From Candidatus Omnitrophota bacterium (GTDB lineage: Bacteria; Hinthialibacterota; Hinthialibacteria; OLB16), in the NCBI GenBank assembly GCA_020632575.1, contig JACKFH010000016.1:1-64000 (forward strand): a stretch of 64,000 bases of DNA. Direction: 5' to 3'. How positions within the stretch are numbered: position 1 is the first letter of the stretch; each line of letters begins with the position of its first letter. A program made the translations under genes and the position numbers. Positions 28,601-34,872 of this stretch are shown one piece after another. A model generated the notes under the pieces. The model saw nothing but the letters and a program-made list of their open reading frames with translations. It was not told where the DNA came from and made no database searches.

Positions 28601-30857
28601 ATAAGCCGGCTTTCTGCGCGCGGAGGATCGTTTGAGAACCGACCCCAACCTGCTCCGTGTAGACATCCGCGTTCACCAGCGGATTCATCGGTTCGGGATC
28701 GTCCTCGATCACCGAGTTGTAATGGATGATCACATCGGTGAGCGGTTTCCCGCCATCGCCTTCCACCACCGGACTGAGGTCGATGGTCGGACCCCCGCCC
28801 CCAGGGCCGGTGTCGTTGCGAAACATGCAGACACTGGTCTCGGTTCCCACACCATAAGCGACCGTGATGGTTCCCCCGCCGGAAGCCCACTCAATACTGA
28901 ACCCGCCGACATCCGCCGCGATCACACGACCGTCGTAGGGATGAATGAAGGCGGATGTTGGGGGAGTGATGACGGGGGGAATGTTCCAGACTCCTCCGAC
29001 CGGGACATCGGCGTCCTCGGGCGGAAGGATTTCGGACCCGAGCAGAAGGTTGCATTCGTCGAGCGTCCCGTTCATGTCCAGATCCAAGGAGGGATCGTTC
29101 AAGATTTCGCAGGTGTCCAGCATTCCATTTCCGTTACAATCCCGAACCGCGAGTTCGCACTCGTCGAGGATCCCGTTGGAATCGCAATCGAGACTGGAGT
29201 TGGAGGCGATTTCGCAGGTGTCGATCATTCCATTGCTGTTGCAGTCGAGACTCGGATCGGCCAGCAGATCGCAACTATCCAGAGTTCCGCTGTTGTCGCA
29301 ATCGAGGGAGGGGTTCAGAGCGATCTCGCAAACATCGATTTCGCCGTTGTTGTCGCAATCGATCGATGGATCGTCGACAAGATCGCAGGAATCGAGAGCG
29401 TTGTTGCCATCGCAATCCAGGCTGGGGTTGTTTTGTATTTCGACGACATCCGCGATGTTGTTGTTATTGCAATCGCGAGGGAACTCGTAGGCCCCCATGT
29501 CCACTGTCCCGTCGTTGATGCGGGGGAGGCCATCGAGGTCGACGGTTCCCTGAGTGGAACCATTCGAGCCAGTGTTCTTACACGGCGATCCGGAAGTTAA
29601 ACGAAGGTTGTTGTCGAGCGAGGCGCCGGTAGTGAAGACGCCCGTGTTGTTGTCGGGGCCATCGGCATCGACAAACAGAGGGTCGGTTGTGATGTTATTA
29701 CTTCCCGTTCCGCTCCAACCATCTTGAATGCAGGAGTAACTCAGGTTGGACAGCCGCAGCGCCTGGGCCTCTTGCGGCGAGGCGTTGGTGCCCTCGTTGT
29801 TCCAGAGAATCGTGTTATGGACTTGGGTCTGAAAATTCCCGTAAATGCCTCCCGCCTTGGCTCCCGATTCCGAGTCCCCATCGGCCCGGTTGTTCGCGAA
29901 AGTGCAGTTGAAAACCACCGAAGCCGAGTTCCCCGCGATATAAGCTCCCGCGCCAAACCCGAACTCGGCTCGATTCGCGGTGAACAGCGAATTGTAGATT
30001 TCCAAGTTCTCCCCATAAACACCGCCGCCGCGCGTCCCGGAGTTCCCTCGAAATTCGCACTGGAAGAACGTGCCGTTATCGACATGCGCCCCACCCCCAT
30101 TACTAACGGAATCCGTCTGGTTTTCGATGAAACGACAGCGGGTCACATTGAGACCCACACCCCAGAGCCCGCCCCCATGACCGCCTTCGCCGCGATTTTG
30201 GATGAAATCGCAATCCTCGATCACAACATTCGTTCCGCTTTGTGCATGGATGCCGGACCCATCGCGACCGTCAATATTGTTTCGAATGACACAGTTCCGG
30301 ACAAAGGGGGAACCGCCTCCATACAGGAGGACTCCCGCTCCATCCACATTCGTTTGCGGACTGTCGTCGAGTTGGCCATTCCCATTTTGAACAACGAGTC
30401 CATCCAGACCGGTCGAGGAGTTTCCATTCTGGATCAAGACCACATGGATGGAGACGTTGTTTCCGGTCAAAATCGTTGGATTGGCTTCTGGGTCACGCTG
30501 TTCGCGGGTTGGGGATCCGGTTGCGGCATACCCGCCGCGCAGCATGACGCCGGTCGGGATTTTGAACGCTCGGTTCTGAGACACGCTACCGCCAAAGTCT
30601 CCACCGCCGAAGGTGGAGGGGGGGATATTCTCCACAGTGGGCGCGTAGGTTCCGGCTGAGATCCAAATCTCATCCCCGGAGGCCGCCGCCCCGAGCGCCG
30701 AATCGAGACTCCCGTAGGCGTTCGCCCAACTCGTTCCGCCACCGGCCGAACCGGATCGGACATAGAGGGTGGCGCCGAACGCTCTCTCGGAAAATCCGCC
30801 CATCGACACCGCGACGGTAAGGAGGAGGAGAATCTGTTGGAATCGGTGGATCTTCAT
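22668..30857 (-). CDS. Giant exported protein: beta-helix head, calcium-repeat array, long helical C-terminal part
   Basis: This 2729-aa protein has a signal peptide (ILLLLTVAVSMGGFSERAFG). Residues about 28-460 look like a right-handed beta-helix (choice-of-anchor Q type, from ATLYVRSGSAGGGTSWANA to DMGAYEF). Residues about 461-605 are eight tandem calcium-loop repeats. The middle (about 610-1400) is beta-rich and Cys-containing with no family I know. One EF-hand-like loop occurs later (DKNSDGFIDEEDARIMF). From about 1990 to 2480 the sequence is long and helical, with little proline. A conserved-looking end (NTRWLLIIPGSNLV, then IKDILIFFQTYAYTSG) closes it. ATG 30857 has AAAGGCGA upstream. 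The helical shaft and end domain are loosely reminiscent of TcA-type toxin shafts, but that is weak. The function is unknown. Confidence 0.8.
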   Translation of the reverse strand: MKIHRFQQILLLLTVAVSMGGFSERAFGATLYVRSGSAGGGTSWANAYGSLDSALGAAASGDEIWISAGTYAPTVENIPPSTFGGGDFGGSVSQNRAFKIPTGVMLRGGYAATGSPTREQRDPEANPTILTGNNVSIHVVLIQNGNSSTGLDGLVVQNGNGQLDDSPQTNVDGAGVLLYGGGSPFVRNCVIRNNIDGRDGSGIHAQSGTNVVIEDCDFIQNRGEGGHGGGLWGVGLNVTRCRFIENQTDSVSNGGGAHVDNGTFFQCEFRGNSGTRGGGVYGENLEIYNSLFTANRAEFGFGAGAYIAGNSASVVFNCTFANNRADGDSESGAKAGGIYGNFQTQVHNTILWNNEGTNASPQEAQALRLSNLSYSCIQDGWSGTGSNNITTDPLFVDADGPDNNTGVFTTGASLDNNLRLTSGSPCKNTGSNGSTQGTVDLDGLPRINDGTVDMGAYEFPRDCNNNNIADVVEIQNNPSLDCDGNNALDSCDLVDDPSIDCDNNGEIDVCEIALNPSLDCDNSGTLDSCDLLADPSLDCNSNGMIDTCEIASNSSLDCDSNGILDECELAVRDCNGNGMLDTCEILNDPSLDLDMNGTLDECNLLLGSEILPPEDADVPVGGVWNIPPVITPPTSAFIHPYDGRVIAADVGGFSIEWASGGGTITVAYGVGTETSVCMFRNDTGPGGGGPTIDLSPVVEGDGGKPLTDVIIHYNSVIEDDPEPMNPLVNADVYTEQVGVGSQTILRAQKAGLFVLEYRVRSDQPDPGRPLAFESVAVKANTPNIRETIVGDRILPIDSTLIDNGCKPQVTRGLLGGTAYVYQQVNAGPTQSHVFGIRPTVNSSDIEIYWPKPGQGVEGNADIAEVCWYCELSRYTAVWPSDPQLNVRGPEAPAVDMTSHSLVQIAYQDPPTHAIMNAGLFTTTSEGLSVVRYTDGNTKGVGETTNFDVVLTEDHSKHQVQVPWDVGEVITDATHDSTCNDGYLFDGEAANYDPMGEVYDSETKTGRVFPINRGQIEMWWYEMGLSRQGNPTDVCWPVRPVVYDCDWPTTPDRCIIIANQEGSGPFSPTKYVNPTIYEQENPSLPGYNPNEEHAIWNTNPGDTILAARDDLNSPINPTGASDPYVLVRYQDQDQGGEWEFDVVRVTREAASGSNIPGCPCDDQTNGPCTFDYPRQVGQVVIPPSPLGLALSYCPENTVVSMPTKEYVWNDRRGNLWFSRGGDGMDGTLELLTEFYENWRGEGCMPWLDDGTGDPIDVSYHVGWPTIPSDPVLNPPLSGPDVYTTLDIGQTRDRSGFKLAEVLYNEAGAVLIFPWKPSMVTLDELPDDYLATAAMLPPHIQARLKYDSVTQQLQFLGVESQQLIGIMSAADRDLIKNTFSKANHQEFRDAIDALYLESQQEGMSGVGDIAAPDSSDWGLAISSGPSMVPGWIVIGYNGRADVSEPVVVEVLRVGCPPHVGSIQVVAPDCPFDEQITLRWTGDCGGDCGDLEFYWQVAVGDNPDDFDDVDPDSPAVNPQNPWSDYIDPLRNNATGWVQGQNEIVVKGANIRTLTDNWFRVKTRGYSEACGMVVESEYTSAQLAEGWIKRVKRGINPFDQRIKDFTDSRVATYVGMLEQLGEPYSDVVAFSCNPDHLNSLGLIELYQAVLFRGKSFTVDLGIEYPPADQALILMAGNLADFYMLLGNEAYQDAADPTIAIDINTMANASAMFAFQDQLPTNENSLLFEEMTLLRGRDDRDTSIENAPVFNRLFWNFTLGDGAVAYRNNYNIVDKNSDGFIDEEDARIMFPQGHGDAYGHYLTAIKFYYDLLRNQSFNWPIRSEAVLVNQTPITVSFAHERKFARAASAKAKAGVEILNLTYREQYQENPSFQWMGYPDPVGDRHWGVTEWARRAHMGAQFDWLTADSRLPAVDENPEHEGTLRQVDRTTVAELRELPDLAEQIQNKLDEADAGLNPLGLSKNVVPFDISPSDIAAGKTHFSQIYDRAVQMLDNAVVVFNHANQFGNSLRRNQDQEVQFNNNVDDREADFNNRLIELFGYPYPEDRNPVTGDVYGINYIGPDLYHFSYVDSEDVLGFDLPEGDRFSVTFNVPTVNPTNGVLTTIPSEPVEFNRVPGYGLIKPREFTLPRKAPGEIQLARSDLLQATLKLKNSIGDYDEGLNDIESTARLLRSFYNITGAQIAIQWGALAEKTALDIAIAGMRSLQLNFQMGARLAEKSADAIAEALPDNFLAGTSNGGDLTSVARSAIKLGGVVIAEGFSAASDAFSLAELRFEQSKDLVGAQAEINVQLLSNNLEARTRVSELQAKIRNLNNIEVEVYSRMEDVRQASGRYLAAIAKGQRLLEDRTRFRQQTAADVSNYRYKDMAFRVFRNDALQKYRAQFDLSVQYIYLAAKAYDFETNLLGADNQSGENFFSSIIRERTIGQMQDGEPLVGRGLSDILARMNQNFAVLEGQLGFNNPQTETNRFSLRQELFRVAGTGESSDLTWQEVLESHRVEDLRSNEDFRRYCDPLRVIVNSPNPQPGIVIPIETTIQNGLNFFGWPLSGGDSNYSTSNFATKIRSVGVWFNNYNSTATANGLTQTPRVFLVPAGADVLRVPTVEIGEPREWLINDQVIPVPFPLNSLSLMGNRDWLPSLDNFGGQSDFGRPRRFGDFRAYHDGGSFNQNEVVSDNRLIGRSVWNTRWLLIIPGSNLVSNPDQGLDRFIYGSGAPGEGIKDILIFFQTYAYTSGKATE
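29042..29474 (-). repeat. Tandem array of about 57-bp units encoding calcium-loop repeats
   Basis: Inside the giant gene about eight units of roughly 19 residues follow each other, each of the form DCDxNGxxDxCExxxNPSL. The first starts at Asp-Cys-Asn (29474) and the last ends near Asp-Glu-Cys-Asn. One unit is shortened by three residues (AVR before the next DCN). Asp/Asn-rich DxNG loops are EF-hand- or thrombospondin-type-3-like calcium sites, and the paired Cys may cross-link adjacent units. The nucleotide period should make this a spot for slippage and copy-number change. Confidence 0.85.
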
Positions 30858-30920
30858 GTAAATCGCCTTTCGTGTTGGGGTCGATCGATCTGTGAAAACG
30901 CAAGCCATTGGAAGTCGTCC

Positions 30921-32753
30921 TTAGAACCCATCGTTGAGAACGGGAACGGGGCTTGCTCGCTGGAGTCGGAAGGTTCCTTTGGCGTAAATCACATCCTTCG
31001 CCAAACCCGCCAACCCTTGTTCGAATATTCCACCCACAAGGGTGTCCCCGAACCCGACCGCCGGCAAACCGTCCTGCGGGTCGGAAGTGAATTGGAAGGT
31101 CATGTTCCAAAGAATCGTCCAGTCCGGGCCGGGTTCCCCTGGCTCGAGGTACCGGTGTTGCGGGTGGAACTGATGGTGAAAGGGATTGACCGGATCGTTG
31201 TCATGGATAGTCAGAAGTATCTGAACCTTTCCGCCGTCCTCTCCAAAATTTCCTTCACGAGTCATTTCTGGAGCGATCGGTTGACCATTTTCGTCATGAA
31301 GCGAATAGGCCGCCGTGCTGATTCGCCGCGCGAAGGGTCTTCCGTCACGGAGGGTTCCCGGTTTGAGGACCGTCCCCACTTGGCCCATCAGAGAGGGGGG
31401 GACAGGGGGTGTGAGCAACACGGATCGACCCGGTGTATCCACAATTTGGATTTCAGGATTATTCGGATCCGGTTTTGTGGTTCCATCTCGCCAAAGCTGA
31501 ATCGCTTCATTCAAAAGACGGACGCTGCCATCGGCGCCCACATGCATCATGACTCGGAATTCAAAAGGGGAGGCCGTGGGCGTGTAGGTGGTGGGGATGA
31601 GATTGGCGTCATTGACGAGGTTGAGCGACACGCTTCCCACCCAAAGGCCGGTGGCTGGGTCGGCGGTCCCTTCGACGCCCTTCGCGGCATTTTCTTCGAC
31701 ATCGCGGGCGCGCCCCCGGCTGAGCACGCCGATTCTCTTTCGGTAACCGTGGTCGTCTTTGATTTCAAGAATGCTTTGGAAGACCGCGGACGCGGGGGCG
31801 TCTTTCATCCGAGTCCGATCCACCGCCAGCTGGAAGAGATGCGGAGTCAGTTCGCCCGGTTCGATTTGGACTGTTTCGGGAAGATCGAAGAAACCGAATT
31901 GCGTGTTCTGACCAGAATCCTTCCTTCCGTAATAGGTGAGAGGAACCTCCCCCCCCTTGATGGGCAGTGTCGGATCGGGCGGGGATGTCGAATTCAATGC
32001 TCGAACCGTGACCGATCGAGATAGAGCCGAGACATTCGAGACCTCGATAGCCTGCTCGACCAATCCCCGTTCGTAATTCAATTCGGTCCCTTGAGGGAGG
32101 GCGATGTCCAGCGGCCCTTGATAATCGCTTTCGCCGTTCGAATAGACCCAATAAGCGACACCCGGTTCGATCGTCGTTGTGGAAACGGCGTTCACTTTCT
32201 GCCAAACGCCCGCGCTGTCTAACCGCCAAAAGTCGATGGGGCTGTGAGCGGTGGAGGGGGCGAACCAGCTTTCAACCGTGGGAGGATTGTCGGGATCGAC
32301 GGGAAATCCGACCAGGTTATAGGAATTGGGTTTCCAGTTTTGAGGGATGTGTAACGGCCTTCCGACTACTTTCCAGGTTGCTGGAGCGGAGCATTTGATC
32401 AAATAGGGGGTTGCCGCTTGGAAAACATAGAGATTCGTCGCGAAGGAACGTGGATCGTTCTTCGGGAAATAGAAACGCCAATCGGGAAGTTCCGGAACCA
32501 GGTTGGAGGGGTCTTCGATAAACTCGACCGGAGAGGAATTGGGATCATAGGTGGCCACACTTTCGACCGGCAGACCCAGGAGTTGAATGGAACATTCAGC
32601 CGGAAAGGGTTCCACTTCAAGGTATACGGAGTTCCACCCGGATTTGAGTTCAATGGTCTGTTCCATCCACTGGGCGTCGCATCGGTAGGCGATCAGGAAG
32701 AGTGAGATGGACCAGAGTAGATTCGCAATGGGGTGGTGACGATCAAGAATCAT
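30921..32753 (-). CDS. Exported protein with GWN-VYLEV N-terminal domain, first gene of the giant-protein cluster
   Basis: The 610-aa product has a signal peptide (LLWSISLFLIAYRCDAQ). The mature N-terminus reads ELKSGWNSVYLEVEP, a phrase recurring in exported proteins of PVC-type bacteria and of unknown function. The remainder is beta-rich, with segments such as PYLIKCSAPATWKV, SYNLVGFPVD and GVAYWVYSNG. The C-terminal third (FRVMMHVGADGSVRLL, then GGIFEQGLAGLAKDVIYAKG) looks like a second domain. AAGGAG lies about 11 bases before ATG 32753. The stop is 63 bases before the giant gene, so the two are probably co-transcribed and may act together. No enzymatic motif was recognised. Confidence 0.75.
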   Translation of the reverse strand: MILDRHHPIANLLWSISLFLIAYRCDAQWMEQTIELKSGWNSVYLEVEPFPAECSIQLLGLPVESVATYDPNSSPVEFIEDPSNLVPELPDWRFYFPKNDPRSFATNLYVFQAATPYLIKCSAPATWKVVGRPLHIPQNWKPNSYNLVGFPVDPDNPPTVESWFAPSTAHSPIDFWRLDSAGVWQKVNAVSTTTIEPGVAYWVYSNGESDYQGPLDIALPQGTELNYERGLVEQAIEVSNVSALSRSVTVRALNSTSPPDPTLPIKGGEVPLTYYGRKDSGQNTQFGFFDLPETVQIEPGELTPHLFQLAVDRTRMKDAPASAVFQSILEIKDDHGYRKRIGVLSRGRARDVEENAAKGVEGTADPATGLWVGSVSLNLVNDANLIPTTYTPTASPFEFRVMMHVGADGSVRLLNEAIQLWRDGTTKPDPNNPEIQIVDTPGRSVLLTPPVPPSLMGQVGTVLKPGTLRDGRPFARRISTAAYSLHDENGQPIAPEMTREGNFGEDGGKVQILLTIHDNDPVNPFHHQFHPQHRYLEPGEPGPDWTILWNMTFQFTSDPQDGLPAVGFGDTLVGGIFEQGLAGLAKDVIYAKGTFRLQRASPVPVLNDGF

Positions 32754-33262
32754 CTTAAGAAAGACTCCTTTTTTTCTATTCGCATGTTTCTATTGGAAAG
32801 TTGGACTGGAATGAAAACCTATCCCGTACAGATGGGAAATGTTTGTTCGAGACTTCAGAGATATGGAGAATGATAGGGAGACCCCTGACGAAAACAGCGG
32901 GGCGCCAACGGAAAGGAGCAGGGGCGGACGCATACAACTACAATTCCAGAATCAACTATTCTTCTTTCAACGGATTTTCGACCTCTCTTTGAACTGGGAG
33001 AGGTCGATTAACGATCCGGTCACTAAAACGGATGACGCCGACAATAGATATTCTTATTGCCTCAATTGAAAAGCGGAGGCAATATAACCAGTTTCTCCCG
33101 GCTGTCAAACCATTTTCTTATTCTTATTCAGCGCTCCGATCCGTGGCGCCCAATCTATTATCTAGAAAGATGTGAGGACGTCGAGAGAGATCCAACTTGG
33201 ATCGAGCGCCTGCGTCGAAAATCACCGCAGGCGCCCATTCCCTCTTGGAAATCACGGATGTC
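32754..33262. other. Intergenic region upstream of the giant-protein cluster
   Basis: This 509-bp gap lies between the end of the Tat-exported oxidoreductase gene and the start of the exported cluster, both on the minus strand. It is AT-rich in places (about 32930-33080 and 32760-32790) and should contain the cluster's promoter. Short frames on the plus strand show no motif. No terminator hairpin or RNA element was convincing. Confidence 0.5.
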
Positions 33263-34642
33263 TCAGAGCTCCTTCCACTCGCCCGCCACCGGGGCGGGGA
33301 AGTAACCCTCGTCGTCCGCCTTCACAGGAGGCGGGCTGTCGTAATCCAGATCGTCGAGATAGTTGCAGAATTCAAACTTCGAGCTGATGACATCGTCCCA
33401 AGTCACGATCTGGTTGGTGTGCGCGGCGGCGCGCCCCATGAGAGATGCGTAATCCGAGTACACGGCTCGCTGTGTCTCGTTGTGCGGCTTGTCATTGCGG
33501 ATACTGTCGATGAAGTCGATCCACTCGTAGTCCCACGGGTTGTGCGCATCGGGTGTCGGCGACCAAGCGATGTTGTCCTCGGCGATGCGATGATCCTTGA
33601 ACAGGTGGACTGTGGCGGCGTGAATATTCCCGGAGAACTGGCCGGCCCTCTCGGTCCCGTGGACGAAAGTGGCGAACTCGTTATGACCGCCTTCCGCCCG
33701 GCGGAATCCGCAAAACGCCTTCTTGCCATTGGCGAATGTGAACTCCATCGAGTAGGTGTCGATATTCTGTCCATGATCGTCGCTTCCCACCTCGCGTCCC
33801 CCCATCCCATGGCAAGAAACCGGCCACGAGTCCATGAGCCAGCAGCACTCGTCGATCTGGTGAATGAGGTTGTCGACCATGTGTCCGGAACCCACCCAGA
33901 GAAGGCCGACTCTGCCGAATTGAAGTTGCTCGATGAAATCGTTTGATTTCTCGCGTTGATTTGGCATCCAGCTGCGGCTGGTGAGACGGTTGGCGCGGAT
34001 GTAAGAGATTTCCCCCATTTCGCCCTCTTTGATTTTTTGGATGAGAGCGGCCCGCGCCGGGGAATGGCGACACTGGAGGCCCGCCGCGATTTTCACACCC
34101 TTCTTGTCCGCTTCTTCACCGGCTTTCAGCATCCGGTGAAGGCCGGTTGGATCCGGCGCGAAGGGTTTTTCCATGAAGACGTTGATCCCCTTTTGCACGG
34201 CGTACTCGACATGCACGGGGCGGATGTAGGCGCGCGTGGTGCAGAGAGCGACATCCCCGGGACGAAGCGTGTCGATCGCGCTCTTATACGCTTCGAAGCC
34301 AAGAAATTGCCGATCTGGAGTTACGTCGATGCTATCTTCGTCCACCTCTTTGAGCGCCTTCAACGAATCCTCGATCTTCTTTTCGTGGAGGTCGGCGATC
34401 GCGTACAGTTTGATGGGGCCCTGGTCGCGGGTGTTAAAGGCATTGGCCACGGCTCCGTTGCCGCGCCCACCGGCGCCGATCAAGGCGAGTCGGATGGTGT
34501 TATCCTCACTGGCGAATGCTCGGGGTAGATTGGCGTTTCCAAGAGCGTAACCGGCGGCCAACGCGCCTCCGACTTTCATGAAATCGCGACGCGACGCTGA
34601 TGACTCGAGTTGAGTTGTTTCTGTTTGAGACTTTTGCTTCAT
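33263..34642 (-). CDS. Tat-exported Gfo/Idh/MocA-family oxidoreductase
   Basis: The 459-aa product carries a twin-arginine signal (SRRDFMKVGG, Arg18/Arg19). An NAD(P)-binding Rossmann motif follows (LALIGAGGRGNGA), then the family Lys-containing motif MEKPF and a C-terminal Gfo/Idh/MocA domain. I chose ATG 34642 because GGGAGG lies 6 bases upstream; the same frame is open for another 18 codons. Members oxidise or reduce sugars and inositols, and exported versions are abundant in planctomycete-like genomes. The substrate is unknown. It is followed downstream by the exported cluster after a 500-bp gap and preceded by the CotH gene. Confidence 0.9.
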   Translation of the reverse strand: MKQKSQTETTQLESSASRRDFMKVGGALAAGYALGNANLPRAFASEDNTIRLALIGAGGRGNGAVANAFNTRDQGPIKLYAIADLHEKKIEDSLKALKEVDEDSIDVTPDRQFLGFEAYKSAIDTLRPGDVALCTTRAYIRPVHVEYAVQKGINVFMEKPFAPDPTGLHRMLKAGEEADKKGVKIAAGLQCRHSPARAALIQKIKEGEMGEISYIRANRLTSRSWMPNQREKSNDFIEQLQFGRVGLLWVGSGHMVDNLIHQIDECCWLMDSWPVSCHGMGGREVGSDDHGQNIDTYSMEFTFANGKKAFCGFRRAEGGHNEFATFVHGTERAGQFSGNIHAATVHLFKDHRIAEDNIAWSPTPDAHNPWDYEWIDFIDSIRNDKPHNETQRAVYSDYASLMGRAAAHTNQIVTWDDVISSKFEFCNYLDDLDYDSPPPVKADDEGYFPAPVAGEWKEL

Positions 34643-34872
34643 GACAACCTCCCATTGATTAGTGTCTGGCATTATGTGGTCCCTGTTTTCACCCATCGGG
34701 TTTACCCGCGACCACTGCGGGCGGTTCTATTGGCGGTCGGTGCTGGAAGTCGAGATTTCGACACGCGTATTATCTGTCAGAGTCTTTCCTGAGGCAATCG
34801 GTTTGGCGCTCGAATTTTCCGCCGAACCGCCAGTAGCCGCTCTGAAATGTGCACTTCCGCCATTCAACCGCC

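Noticed and set aside
33197..33946. 249-codon plus-strand frame over the Gfo/Idh gene
   Set aside because: Antisense to a clearly identified oxidoreductase gene; no independent evidence of coding.
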